Source: Knoellia sinensis KCTC 19936
GTDB lineage: Bacteria > Actinomycetota > Actinomycetes > Actinomycetales > Dermatophilaceae
Assembly: GCF_000768705.1 (NCBI RefSeq)
Contig: NZ_AVPJ01000016.1
Location: 1 to 64,000 of the forward strand
Direction of reading: 5' to 3'
DNA: 64,000 nucleotides
The notes below the pieces were generated by a model that saw only the letters and a list, made by a program, of their open reading frames with translations, made no database searches and was not told the DNA's origin. Shown here piece after piece: positions 53,842-62,397 of this stretch. Positions within the stretch are counted from its first letter, which is position 1; each line of letters begins with the position of its first letter. Position numbers and translations under genes: made by a program.

Positions 53842-54744
53842 ATGAGGCTGGTGGCGGGAGTCGACGTCGGGGGGACCCGGGTCAAGTCCGTGCTCAGCGA
53901 CGCCGATGGCTCAATCGTGTTGGCGCACACCGCTCCCACGCCTACCCAGCCCGGCGAACGGGTCGTCGACGTCATCTCCGAGACGGTGTCCACGCTGCTC
54001 GATCGTGCAGTGGACGAAGGCCTTGACGGCATGCTTACAGCTGTCGGGGCGGTCGTCCCCGGTCTCGTCGAGGAGGCCACCGGGGTGGCGGCGTGGTCGG
54101 CCAACCTCGGCTGGCGCGATCTCCCACTGCGGGAGCGGCTCGAGGCTCGGTTCGACGTTCCGGTCGCCGTGGGTCACGACGTCCGGGCCGGACTGCTGGC
54201 CGAACACCGGCTCGGTGCGGCGCTCGGGGTCCCGGACGCGTTGTTCGTCGCCCTGGGGACGGGCATCGCTGGTGCGCTCCTCACCTCCGGGCGGGTGGTC
54301 GCCGGCACGGAGTGGACCGGCGAGATCGGTCACGTGACCGTGGCTCCCGAGGGGCCGGTCTGTGGCTGTGGTCGGCGAGGGTGCCTCGAGGCGGTGGCGA
54401 GCGCCGGGGCTCTGGGGCGCGCGTGGCGGGAGCTGGGGCGCGAGGGTGATGCCGAAGCGGTGAGTCGGGCCGTTGCTGCCGGAGACGCCGAGGCGATCCG
54501 GATCTGGGAGGGCGCGATCGATGCACTCGTTCGGGTCATCGCGCCGGTGTGCGCGGCAGCCGGGACGCGCGTCCTCCTGGTCGGTGGCGGGCTGGCCCTG
54601 GCGGGCGGCGTCCTGCTGGATCCGTTGCGCGACAGGCTCGTTGGCGCCTTGGGCCACGAGCGCATCACCGTGACTCACGCAGCACTCGGTGACCGTGCCG
54701 CGGCACTTGGAGCATCCCTTCTCGCCCTGGAGACCCTCACGTGA
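53842..54744 (+). CDS. ROK-family amino-sugar kinase
   Basis: The 300-aa product has the phosphate-binding VAGVDVGGTRVKSVLSDADG, the ATP region ALGTGIAGALLTSG, the substrate motif EWTGEIGHVTVAP and zinc site CGCGRRGCLE. ROK kinases phosphorylate N-acetylglucosamine, N-acetylgalactosamine or glucose at C6. ATG at 53842 fits. Its last codon overlaps the PfkB-type kinase gene (GTGA). With the neighbouring genes it most likely makes GalNAc-6-phosphate in a PTS-free route (inference). Confidence 0.85.
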   Translation: MRLVAGVDVGGTRVKSVLSDADGSIVLAHTAPTPTQPGERVVDVISETVSTLLDRAVDEGLDGMLTAVGAVVPGLVEEATGVAAWSANLGWRDLPLRERLEARFDVPVAVGHDVRAGLLAEHRLGAALGVPDALFVALGTGIAGALLTSGRVVAGTEWTGEIGHVTVAPEGPVCGCGRRGCLEAVASAGALGRAWRELGREGDAEAVSRAVAAGDAEAIRIWEGAIDALVRVIAPVCAAAGTRVLLVGGGLALAGGVLLDPLRDRLVGALGHERITVTHAALGDRAAALGASLLALETLT

Positions 54745-55670
54745 TCCTCACCCTCACCCCCAATCCGGCTCTCGACATCACGTATGCCGTGCCGCGCCTT
54801 CTCGTGGGCGAGACCCATCGCGTCTCGGTCACCGGAACCCATGCGGGAGGCAAGGGTCTCAACGTCGCCGGGGTCCTGGCCTGCATGGGCATCGACCACG
54901 TGGCCCTCGCGCCCCTCGGGGATCGGCAGCGTGAGTTCTTCGTCGAGGATGCGGCTCAGCGTGGCCTGCGACTCCGACTCGTCGACACGCCTGTCGCGAC
55001 TCGCCGGTCGGTGGCGGTCTTCGGGGCGGACGGCGAGGCGACGGTGCTCAACGAACAGGGCAACCCGCAGCCTGCCGAGGTCTGGGACGAGCTCACGGAC
55101 ATCGTGGCCGCAACCCTCAGCCCGGGGGACGTGTTCACCGTCTCGGGGAGCCTGCCGCCCCAGACTCCGGACGACACCCTGGTTCGGTTGTGCCGCACCG
55201 CTGCGGATGCAGGGGCTGAAGTCGTCGTGGATGGCCGTGGCCAGTGGGTCAATGAGGTGCTGCGGATCGTCCCGGCCCTCGTGAAACCCAATGCGTCCGA
55301 GGCTGCGGCGATGACCGGCATCGAGGAGCCGACTGAGGCTGCGCGCGCGCTTCTCGCTGCTGGGGCCTGGGCCGCGCTGATCTCCAAGGGTGCGGACGGG
55401 CTCGTCCTCCTCACATCGTCCGGTCGGCACTTCGAGGCGCGTCCCCGCACCCGAGCGGCGGGCAACGCGACCGGCGCGGGCGACGCCCTCACGGCCGCGA
55501 TCTCGGCCGGACTCGACGGAACGCCGCGCGACGAGGTCGACTGGCCGGAGGTGCTGCGGGTCGGTGTCGCCTGGTCGGCTGCCGCCGTGCGACAGATGGT
55601 TGCCGGCGTGATCGACCGCGCCGACGTCGACTCCCTCCTCGACGACGTCGAGGTCATCGAGCACGCCTGA
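54741..55670 (+). CDS. PfkB-family hexose-phosphate kinase (tagatose-6-P or fructose-1-P kinase)
   Basis: The 309-aa product starts with the LacC/FruK signature LTLTPNPALDITYAVPRL, then GTHAGGKGLNVAGVLACMGI, VKPNASEAAAMTGIEE and the catalytic NATGAGDALTAAISAGLD (anion hole, base Asp). These enzymes make fructose- or tagatose-1,6-bisphosphate. Coupling to the ROK kinase and proximity to a class II aldolase and a deaminase favour tagatose-6-phosphate as substrate. Confidence 0.87.
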   Translation: MILTLTPNPALDITYAVPRLLVGETHRVSVTGTHAGGKGLNVAGVLACMGIDHVALAPLGDRQREFFVEDAAQRGLRLRLVDTPVATRRSVAVFGADGEATVLNEQGNPQPAEVWDELTDIVAATLSPGDVFTVSGSLPPQTPDDTLVRLCRTAADAGAEVVVDGRGQWVNEVLRIVPALVKPNASEAAAMTGIEEPTEAARALLAAGAWAALISKGADGLVLLTSSGRHFEARPRTRAAGNATGAGDALTAAISAGLDGTPRDEVDWPEVLRVGVAWSAAAVRQMVAGVIDRADVDSLLDDVEVIEHA

Positions 55671-55684
55671 CGCCGACCCGTCGT

Positions 55685-55857
55685 GCGGAACTCACCCAAT
55701 TGGACGGTTCGGTACGGGCCGGTGGGTGTCTGCTGTACCCAAGCGTCCAATTGGGTGAGTTCGGTACGGAGCCGTCCAATTGGGTGAGTTCGGTGCGGAG
55801 CCGTCCTATTTGGGTGAGTTCGGTACGGAGCCGTCCAATTGGGTGAGTTAGGGACGG
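55685..55857 (+). repeat. CCAATTGGGTGAGTTCGG array between pfkB and aldolase genes (B10-B14)
   Basis: One reversed copy (about 55685-55709) is followed by four forward copies starting near 55744, 55772, 55801 and 55831, at steps of 28-30 bp, shorter than the 53-54 bp of the other arrays. The third has CCTATTTGG. The last copy (GTGAGTTAGGG) supplies the stop codon of the aldolase gene. Confidence 0.88.
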
Positions 55858-56681
55858 GCGAGGAGGCGGAGGAGGCGTTCGGCCTCGTCGGCGACGGCGT
55901 CGCGCGCCGCGCCGAGGTACTTCCGCGTGTCCACCGTCGCAGACGCGTCGAGCCGCGCCACCATCGCCTCGGTCCACACCTGGTTGAGGTGCGTCGCAAT
56001 GTTGACCTTCGTCATCCCCGCCCGCACCGCGGCCACGAGCCCCTCGTCCGGCACCCCGCTCGACCCGTGCAGCACGAGCGGCACCGGCACCTCCGCCGCG
56101 ATCGCCGCGATAAGACCAGTGTCCAGCACGGCCACACGTTCGGTCATCGCGTGCGACGACCCCACCGCCACGGCCAGCGCATCGACTCCCGTCTCCGCGA
56201 CAAAGAGCGCCGCGTCCCCGGGGTCGGTCCGCACCCCCGCCGCGTGCACGCCGTCCTTGCCGCCCACCTCACCGAGCTCGGCCTCGACCGAGATCCCCGC
56301 GGCGTGACACTGCTCCACCACGCGTCGGGTCGCAGCGCGGTTCGCGTCGTCGGGCAGCTTCGACCCGTCGAACATCACCGACGTCAGTCCCAGCCCCACC
56401 GCCTCGTCGACCAGGTCAAGCGACTCGGCGTGGTCCAGGTGCACGACGACCGGCACCGAACACGACTCGGCGATCGCCAACGTCGCAGCCGCGATGGGCC
56501 GCAGCGACCCGTGATAGCGGACGCAGTTCTCACTGATCTGCATCACGACGGGAAGTGAACAGCGTTCTGCTGCAACGGCATACGCCTCGGCATGTTCGAT
56601 CTGTATGACGTTGAACGCGCCCACGGCCCCGCCACGCGAGCGCGCCTCGGCCAGGACCGGAGCGAGGGGCGAAAGCCCCAT
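55848..56681 (-). CDS. Class II aldolase, tagatose-/fructose-bisphosphate type
   Basis: The 277-aa Zn-dependent aldolase has AVGAFNVIQIEHAEAYAVAA, VVVHLDHAESLDLVDEAVGL (catalytic Asp and zinc His), SVMFDGSKLP, VEAELGEVGGKDGV, AVAVGSSHAM (zinc His) and LVLHGSSGVPDEGLVAAVRA. It matches the GatY/KbaY/AgaY group that splits tagatose-1,6-bisphosphate into DHAP and glyceraldehyde-3-phosphate. Its ATG overlaps the stop of the upstream SIS gene. The stop codon lies in a repeat. Confidence 0.88.
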   Translation of the reverse strand: MGLSPLAPVLAEARSRGGAVGAFNVIQIEHAEAYAVAAERCSLPVVMQISENCVRYHGSLRPIAAATLAIAESCSVPVVVHLDHAESLDLVDEAVGLGLTSVMFDGSKLPDDANRAATRRVVEQCHAAGISVEAELGEVGGKDGVHAAGVRTDPGDAALFVAETGVDALAVAVGSSHAMTERVAVLDTGLIAAIAAEVPVPLVLHGSSGVPDEGLVAAVRAGMTKVNIATHLNQVWTEAMVARLDASATVDTRKYLGAARDAVADEAERLLRLLARP

Positions 56682-57580
56682 CAGCTGGCGTCGTCGAGAA
56701 TGATCGAGCGGGTCAGGTTGCGCGGCTCATCCGGGTTGATCCCCGCGGCGAGCGCGCGCACCAGGCAGTAGCGATGCACCCGCACCAGCTCGGCCATGGG
56801 GTCGAGGTCGCGGTGCTCGAAGTGCCCTCCGGTGGCGCGCACGTCGTCCGCCAGCCCCTCCGGCACCTGGCCCAGGGCCCACGTCGCGCGCCCGGGAGCC
56901 GCGATGCTGATCGGGCCGTGGCGGTACTCCATCGCGGGATACGACTCGGCCCAGAACTGCACCGACTCCCGCAGCTTGAGAGCCGCCTCGTGGGCGAGCC
57001 CCACGGTCCAGCCTCGTCCGAGGAACGTCACCTGCTCGACGTCGAGAAGCGTCTCATATGCCGTCCGCTCGCCTTCCGCAAGCACCTCGCGCGCGTCGCT
57101 GATCGCCTGGTCGAGCGACTCCCCGAGTGAGGCCCGCAAAAGGGCAAGGACGGTCGTGGCGAACCGGGTCTGCACGACGGACTGCTCGTCGACCTCGGGG
57201 AGGAGGATCGTGGACTCGGCGTTCTCCGCAGCCGGAGTCCCTGCCGTGGCGACGATCGCGACGTGCGGCGTCCCGGCTGCGCGCAGCTCCTCGACAACCT
57301 CGATGACCTCGGTCGTCGTGCCCGAGCGGGTGATGACGACCACGCGGTCGTAGCCCCGCGCCAGGTGGTGCTCGGACGCGGCGAAAGCGTCGGTGACGCC
57401 CTGTCCCAGGGACTCGCGCAGGACGGCATACGCCTGGCCCATGAACCACGACGTGCCGCATCCGATCGTCGCGACACGTTCCCCGGGAGCCGGCAGAAGG
57501 TGCGCAACCTCCGGGAGGTGGGCCACGACGGCGGCCCAGTCGTCGGGTTGGGTGGCGATCTCCTGCGCGAGGAAGGTCAT
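56681..57580 (-). CDS. SIS-domain deaminase/isomerase (AgaS or NagB-II like)
   Basis: The 299-aa product has two SIS folds: ERVATIGCGTSWFMGQAYAV, VVVITRSGTTTEVIEVVEEL and VTFLGRGWTVGLAHEAALKL, then YPAMEYRHGPISIA, as in the isomerase half of GlmS. It should convert an amino-sugar 6-phosphate to a ketose 6-phosphate and ammonia; with the linked aldolase, galactosamine-6-phosphate to tagatose-6-phosphate is the best guess. ATG at 57580. Shorter than E. coli AgaS (about 384 aa). Divergent from the DeoR gene. Confidence 0.83.
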   Translation of the reverse strand: MTFLAQEIATQPDDWAAVVAHLPEVAHLLPAPGERVATIGCGTSWFMGQAYAVLRESLGQGVTDAFAASEHHLARGYDRVVVITRSGTTTEVIEVVEELRAAGTPHVAIVATAGTPAAENAESTILLPEVDEQSVVQTRFATTVLALLRASLGESLDQAISDAREVLAEGERTAYETLLDVEQVTFLGRGWTVGLAHEAALKLRESVQFWAESYPAMEYRHGPISIAAPGRATWALGQVPEGLADDVRATGGHFEHRDLDPMAELVRVHRYCLVRALAAGINPDEPRNLTRSIILDDAS

Positions 57581-57703
57581 GGTCGGGTCCTTGATCACAT
57601 GATGGCGAGGTGCGTGAAGGTGATTGACAGTATCTCCAAACGTGCATACTCGCGCAACAAGTGACGCGTGCGCTGCGTGAACCTGAGCGATACAGTCACC
57701 GAC
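57581..57703 (-). promoter_or_regulatory. Divergent agaS-like/DeoR promoter region
   Basis: On the minus strand TTGCGC and GATACT lie 17 bp apart, a good promoter for the SIS-aldolase operon. TTGCGCGAG and the AT-rich TTGACAGTATCTCC between the two genes are the likely binding zone for the adjacent DeoR regulator. No exact operator is claimed. Confidence 0.45.
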
Positions 57704-58513
57704 ATGACCGAACGCCTCGACGTCGCCCCCGACGGCCATCGCCATCGGGCCTCGCGGCTGTCGGCCATCCTCGACCTCCTGGCGACCGAGGGGCGGCTCA
57801 GCGTGTCCGCTGCAGCCGAACGGCTCGGCGTCTCTGAGGCCACCATCCGACGGGACTTCTCGGAGCTCACCCGGCGCCAGCTCGTCACGCGCAACCATGG
57901 CGGTGTCGTGGCGACGTCGGTGGCCTACGAGTTGCCCTACCGCTATCGCGCGAGCCAGAAGGACTCCGACCTCGAGCGCATCGCCCGGGCCACGTCCGAG
58001 CTCGTCGCGCCCGGCGCCGTCGTCGGCATGAACGGCGGGACGACCACGACGGCAGTCGCGCGCACGCTCGCCGCCCGCGAGGATGTGTCGCCGCGAGAGT
58101 TCACCCTCGTCACCAGCGCGCTCAACATCGCGGTCGAGGCCGTCCTGCGCCCGCACGTCCGTTGCGTCAGCCTCGGTGGAATTCCGCGACCCGAGTCCTA
58201 CGAGGTCACCGGCCCCCTCGCCATCGCGGGCCTCAGCCAACTCTGGCTCGACGTCGCCATCCTCGGCGTGAACGGCCTGTCCGCCGCCGAAGGCGCCACG
58301 TGTGAGCACGAGGACGAAGCCGCCGTCTCACGACTCATGGTCGAGCGGGCGCGCGAGGTCATCGTCGTCGCGGCCGAGGCCAAGCTCGGGGAGCGCGCGT
58401 TCACGATCATCTGCGACGCCGAGCAGGTCAGCACACTCGTGACCACCGCGGTCGACGCAGACCCGCGGGTCGCCGAGCTGAGGGCGGCCGGCATCACGGT
58501 CCACTGCGTCTGA
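57704..58513 (+). CDS. DeoR-family sugar-phosphate-responsive repressor (AgaR-like)
   Basis: The 269-aa product has a winged helix (ILDLLATEGRLSVSAAAERL, VSEATIRRDFSELTRRQLV) followed by the DeoR sensor domain with GAVVGMNGGTTTTAVARTLA, LVTSALNIAVEAVL, DVAILGVNGLSAAEGATC and VVAAEAKLGERAFT, which binds phosphorylated sugars. It is divergent from the SIS-aldolase genes and probably represses the amino-sugar cluster until its sugar-phosphate ligand appears. Confidence 0.9.
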   Translation: MTERLDVAPDGHRHRASRLSAILDLLATEGRLSVSAAAERLGVSEATIRRDFSELTRRQLVTRNHGGVVATSVAYELPYRYRASQKDSDLERIARATSELVAPGAVVGMNGGTTTTAVARTLAAREDVSPREFTLVTSALNIAVEAVLRPHVRCVSLGGIPRPESYEVTGPLAIAGLSQLWLDVAILGVNGLSAAEGATCEHEDEAAVSRLMVERAREVIVVAAEAKLGERAFTIICDAEQVSTLVTTAVDADPRVAELRAAGITVHCV

Positions 58514-58522
58514 CCCCATGGG

Positions 58523-58596
58523 CGACTTCGTGCCCCAATGGGACAGGCAGGGGAGGCCTTCGGCCGAGGAGCGTGTCCCATTCGGGCACAAAGTCG
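58523..58596. repeat. CGACTT...AAGTCG inverted repeat, element A4
   Basis: Left arm CGACTTCGTGCCCCAATGGG, right arm ending CGGGCACAAAGTCG; 23-bp arms with two mismatches. It lies between two plus-strand genes (DeoR, glutathione peroxidase), so it could terminate the first. Confidence 0.83.
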
Positions 58597-58623
58597 AATC
58601 GCGCTGGCGGCTAGGGTCGGTGC

Positions 58624-59127
58624 ATGACTGAGACGACTCGTGAAAAGACCCTGTCCGACTTCTCCGCGACCAGTCTCGCGGGCGACCCACAGGACCTTTC
58701 CACGTATGCCGGCCAGGTCGTTCTCGTCGTCAACACCGCGTCCGAGTGTGGTCTGACCCCGCAGTTCGAGGGCCTCGAGAAGCTGTGGCAGGAGTACCAG
58801 GACCAGGGGCTCGTCGTGCTCGGCTTCCCGTGCAACCAGTTCGGCGCCCAGGAGCCCGGCACCGCCGAGGAGATTGGCGCGTTCTGCCAGCGCAACTACG
58901 GCGTGAGCTTCCCGATGTTCGAGAAGATCGACGTCAACGGCGACAACGCCCACCCGCTCTTCCAGTGGCTTCGCGAGGAGAAGGGCGGACTGCTGGGCGA
59001 CAAGATCAAGTGGAACTTCACGAAGTTCCTCGTCGGCCGCGATGGCGCCGTCATCGACCGCTACGCACCGACCACGCTTCCCGAGTCCCTCAAGGGCGAC
59101 ATCGAGAAGGCGCTGGCCACGGAATGA
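58624..59127 (+). CDS. Glutathione/thioredoxin peroxidase (GPx family, Cys type)
   Basis: The 167-aa product has VVLVVNTASECGLTPQFEGL with the peroxidatic Cys, LVVLGFPCNQFGAQEPG with the Gln and resolving Cys, and KWNFTKFLVGRDG with Trp and Asn, so the catalytic tetrad is complete. Bacterial forms with Cys usually take electrons from thioredoxin. Its stop overlaps the start of the deacetylase gene, a curious pairing of stress and sugar genes. Confidence 0.93.
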   Translation: MTETTREKTLSDFSATSLAGDPQDLSTYAGQVVLVVNTASECGLTPQFEGLEKLWQEYQDQGLVVLGFPCNQFGAQEPGTAEEIGAFCQRNYGVSFPMFEKIDVNGDNAHPLFQWLREEKGGLLGDKIKWNFTKFLVGRDGAVIDRYAPTTLPESLKGDIEKALATE

Positions 59128-60080
59128 GCACCCCGGCCGCTCCCGCTGACCTCGTCGACCTGCACTGTCACGGTGCCTTGGGCCATGAGTTCGGCGGGGA
59201 CACGGCTGGCTCGTCGGCGGCCGCCGCCCACCATCGTGCCGCCGGCATCGGCTCCCTCGTCGGGTCCCTGGTGTCGGGCACTCCCGACACGCTCGTCGCG
59301 CAGGTCGCGACGCTCGCGCCCCTCGTGGCCCGGGGCGAACTGGCCGGGATCCACCTCGAGGGTCCGTTCCTGTCGAACGAGCGCCGCGGCGCGCATGACC
59401 CGTCGGTCCTGACCGACCCGGACCTTCGTCTGGTCGAATCGCTCGTCGCGACGTGCGCCGAGGCCGGGGTCCCAGAAGCGTTGGTGCAGTGGACCTTTGC
59501 ACCGGAACGGCCCGGCTCGGAGGGCCTCGTCAACGCCTTGGCGCGCCACGGCATACTCCCCGCTGTTGGCCACACGGATGCCGCTGCGGACGTGGTCGCC
59601 GCGACGCTGGGAGCGATCGCCGATGCGTGTGGTCGCCCGCCGCTCGTGACGCATCTCTTCAACGGTATGCCGGCCTTCCATCACCGCTCCGGCGGTCCCG
59701 TTGCGGCGGCGCTCGCCTCCGCGGCGCGCGGTGATTGCATCGTCGAGCTCATCGCCGACGGCGTGCACCTTGCTCCCGATGTGGTGCGGATGGTGTTCGA
59801 AACCGTGGGGCCCGGTCAGATCGCGCTCGTCTCTGATGCCATGGCGGCGACGGGTCTGGGTGACGGCTCCTACACGATCGGCACGCTCGAGGTCGAGGTC
59901 GCGGCGGGCGTCGCCCGACTGGCCGACGGAGGCTCGGGGCGTGGATCGATCGCCGGATCGACGTCGACCCTCGCGGACTGCGTGCGCTGGGCGATCGACG
60001 TGGCTGGGCTTTCCGAGGCCGACGTCCTCACCGCCGCGACCACCACCCCGGCGGGCGTCCTCGGCCTCCCCACCCCCTGA
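59124..60080 (+). CDS. nagA: NagA-type amino-sugar-6-phosphate deacetylase, barrel-only form
   Basis: This enzyme removes acetate from GlcNAc-6-P or GalNAc-6-P. The 318-aa product begins at VDLHCHGALGHEFGG and ends just after TTTPAGVLGLPTP. The barrel keeps IHLEGPFLSNERRGAH (metal Glu), VGHTDA, THLFNGMPAFHH, IADGVHLAP and LVSDAMAATG (catalytic Asp). Usual NagA proteins (about 380 aa) have a beta-sandwich made from N- and C-terminal segments; both are missing here. The ATG overlaps the peroxidase stop (ATGA). It probably supplies the deacetylation step of the cluster. Confidence 0.85.
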   Translation: MSTPAAPADLVDLHCHGALGHEFGGDTAGSSAAAAHHRAAGIGSLVGSLVSGTPDTLVAQVATLAPLVARGELAGIHLEGPFLSNERRGAHDPSVLTDPDLRLVESLVATCAEAGVPEALVQWTFAPERPGSEGLVNALARHGILPAVGHTDAAADVVAATLGAIADACGRPPLVTHLFNGMPAFHHRSGGPVAAALASAARGDCIVELIADGVHLAPDVVRMVFETVGPGQIALVSDAMAATGLGDGSYTIGTLEVEVAAGVARLADGGSGRGSIAGSTSTLADCVRWAIDVAGLSEADVLTAATTTPAGVLGLPTP

Positions 60081-60100
60081 CGCTGGGTCTCATTGCGAAA

Positions 60101-60142
60101 CAGCGACACTCTGAGGCCGAAATGGGAGTCTGAACGTCGCTG
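60101..60142. terminator. Hairpin between convergent nagA and membrane-protein genes
   Basis: CAGCGACACTC and GAGT...GTCGCTG pair around an internal loop (outer stem CAGCGAC/GTCGCTG). It lies 21 bp after nagA and 9 bp from the end of the opposite gene, a usual place for a bidirectional terminator. Confidence 0.5.
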
Positions 60143-60150
60143 AAGCACAA

Positions 60151-60714
60151 TCAGGCCGTGATGTTGCCTCTGCGGCTGCGGCGTCGCTCCTGATCACGGC
60201 GCGCATCCCGCACCTCCCACCAGCCCTTCATCAGGCCGACGACAACCATCACGGCGGTCGTCATGAGCCCGCCGAGAGCAGCCATGCCAAGCCACTGCCC
60301 GACCGTCTCGATGGGTCCGGGGTAGAAGTCGTCGAAGGATGTCCCCGCGCCGGTCCGCCGGGCAGTCGTGACATCGCCAACCTTGTCCTCCGGCCATGGG
60401 CAGTGAGTGATCGCGAATTCGGCAGCCATCCCGGGAGGCGGATTGGCCGACCGATAGGTAGTGCGCTCGCCAGGCGTGTCATTCCAGAGCGACTTCGCGC
60501 CACACGACTCCATCGTGCCGGAGGATTCGATCGAGACGATCGTGATGCGCTCGGTCGGTACGCCCCGAACCTCGAAATAGTCGATGCCCATCAGGGCAGT
60601 GAGAAGGACAAAGACGCCCAGACCCCACAGGCCGCCGTACAGCGCAGCGGCACTCCACAGCCCGTCGTAGCCGATGGGCTCCTCGTCTCTGCGGCGACGT
60701 TCGGGATCACCCAT
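60151..60714 (-). CDS. Two-helix membrane protein of unknown function
   Basis: The 187-aa product has membrane segments at about residues 24-44 and 138-160 with an outer loop of 90 residues containing two Cys (GTMESCGAKSLWND, FAITHCPWPEDK), likely a disulfide. Both ends are basic and cytosolic (RRDQERRRSRRG). ATG at 60714 is chosen. Not recognised; it resembles many actinobacterial orphans. Confidence 0.65.
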   Translation of the reverse strand: MGDPERRRRDEEPIGYDGLWSAAALYGGLWGLGVFVLLTALMGIDYFEVRGVPTERITIVSIESSGTMESCGAKSLWNDTPGERTTYRSANPPPGMAAEFAITHCPWPEDKVGDVTTARRTGAGTSFDDFYPGPIETVGQWLGMAALGGLMTTAVMVVVGLMKGWWEVRDARRDQERRRSRRGNITA

Positions 60715-60810
60715 TGGGACCCACCCCGTATGCGCCGCCGACCTGTCACCCTCGCTCACCCATGGATTGTCGCTGATGAGCCCCGTGCCGGGCGTGAACA
60801 AGGTGGCGAG

Positions 60811-62370
60811 CTAGGTCCGGAGCAGGGCACGGAGGGTCTGGATGGTGTCGGCCTCGGCCGCTCGCTTCGATCCTGCTGGGCCACCGCTGCCAGGTGCACC
60901 GTCCACGCGGTAGCGCTTGACCCGGGCGAACCGCAGTGCGACGCCTCCGGGATAGCGCGAGCTTCGCTGGACCCCGTCGATCGCGATCTCCACGACGATC
61001 TCGGGCCGCATCATCAGCGCCCACCCGTTGTCGTCGACGCCATAGTCCGGGAACGTCTCCGTCTGCCACTGCAGCAACTCGTCCGTGAGCCCCTTGAACG
61101 TCTTGCCGACCATGACGAACCCGCCCGCCGGACCGAACTCGCCCTCGGGGTCGCGCGCGCCGAGGTGGAGGTTGGACAGCCACCCTTGGCGCCTCCCCGA
61201 CCCGCGCTCGACTCCGAGTACGACGAGGTCGTAGGTGTGCACCGGCTTGACCTTGACCCAGTGCTTGCCGCGCCGCCCGGCCGCATAGGTCGAGTCGACT
61301 GCCTTGATCATGACGCCCTCGTGACCGACCGCCAGTGCTTCGCGCGAGATTCGTTCCGCGACAACGGGATCCGTGGTTACTTCTCCAGCGATCCGGTATG
61401 CCGGCGCGATCCGTTCCAGCACCGCCAACCGTTCCGACAGTGGCCGGTCGATGAGGTCCTCCCCGTCGAGGTGCAGGGCGTCGAAGAACCGGGGCGCGAG
61501 CACCTGCTCACGTGACTGGTCAGCGCCGAATCTGCTCATGGTGTCCTGGAACGGGCGCGGCCCACCGTCGTCGTCGAGCATGAGGGTTTCGCCGTCGAGG
61601 ATCACCGAGTCGACAGGTAGGGACAGCGCCACTTCGACGATCTCCGGCACGCGCGGGGTGATGTCTGCGAGGGACCTCGTGAAGACGCGGACGTCAGAAC
61701 CGCTGCGGTGCACCTGAATCCGCGCGCCATCGAGCTTGTGCTCCACGGATGCCTCACCGGTGACGGCCAGCGCAGCACCGACGTCCGCAGCGGTCGAGGC
61801 CAACATGGGCTGTACGGGAGTGAGCACCGCCAACCCGACGTCCGCGAGAGACTCCGGCGACTCGAGGGCCAGCCCCACCGTCCCTGCCAACGATCCGCTG
61901 AGCATCACAGCGCGTCGGACCTCCGTCAGCGGCAGGTCCACCGCTCGCGCCAGCCCGTCGGTGAGCACTCCCTCGAGGGCTCCCGTCCGCATCTCCCCGG
62001 TGAAGGCTCGCACCAGGTAGTCCAGCTCCGTCGCCGTCGCCTGCCCGAACAACTCCACGAGTGCTGTGTTGCGGGCACCGGTTGATCCCGAGCCGCCCAG
62101 CCCTGCGATCTCATCGAGCACCGAGTCGACGTCGCCGATCGTCAATGCCGCCGTGTCGGCTGGTGCGGCTGACTTCCGGGCGGCCAGCACCGTCCGGTAG
62201 CCCAGTCCGATCGATCCCTGTCGCAGTCGCCCGAGGAGAAGTCCCACGGCAGCCTCGGCTTCGTCCGGGCGCAGGTCCCGCAGCACCGACGCCACCACTT
62301 CCGTTTTCGCCGTCCGTGACCGGGTGGCCGCGAGGGCCGCAGCCGCGTCGACAAGGCGAGCCAACGGCAT
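60811..62370 (-). CDS. ligB: ATP-dependent DNA ligase, LigB type
   Basis: The 519-aa product resembles mycobacterial LigB: an N-terminal helical domain (MPLARLVDAAAALAATRSRT), adenylation motif EHKLDGARIQVHR (AMP Lys), DGETLMLDDDGG, GHEGVMIKAVDSTYAAGRRG and WVKVKPVHTYDLVVLGVE (motif V), and an OB fold with VKRYRVDG. ATG at 62370 is chosen; the open frame upstream passes through a repeat. LigB is a non-essential accessory ligase. The start lies in a CGGCATAC octamer. Confidence 0.92.
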   Translation of the reverse strand: MPLARLVDAAAALAATRSRTAKTEVVASVLRDLRPDEAEAAVGLLLGRLRQGSIGLGYRTVLAARKSAAPADTAALTIGDVDSVLDEIAGLGGSGSTGARNTALVELFGQATATELDYLVRAFTGEMRTGALEGVLTDGLARAVDLPLTEVRRAVMLSGSLAGTVGLALESPESLADVGLAVLTPVQPMLASTAADVGAALAVTGEASVEHKLDGARIQVHRSGSDVRVFTRSLADITPRVPEIVEVALSLPVDSVILDGETLMLDDDGGPRPFQDTMSRFGADQSREQVLAPRFFDALHLDGEDLIDRPLSERLAVLERIAPAYRIAGEVTTDPVVAERISREALAVGHEGVMIKAVDSTYAAGRRGKHWVKVKPVHTYDLVVLGVERGSGRRQGWLSNLHLGARDPEGEFGPAGGFVMVGKTFKGLTDELLQWQTETFPDYGVDDNGWALMMRPEIVVEIAIDGVQRSSRYPGGVALRFARVKRYRVDGAPGSGGPAGSKRAAEADTIQTLRALLRT

Positions 62371-62397
62371 ACGAGAAAGTTCCGAATCGGTGTCCCC

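Noticed and set aside
57581-58309. SIS protein frame extended upstream
   Set aside because: It would lie antisense over the DeoR gene; the SIS family starts at 57580.
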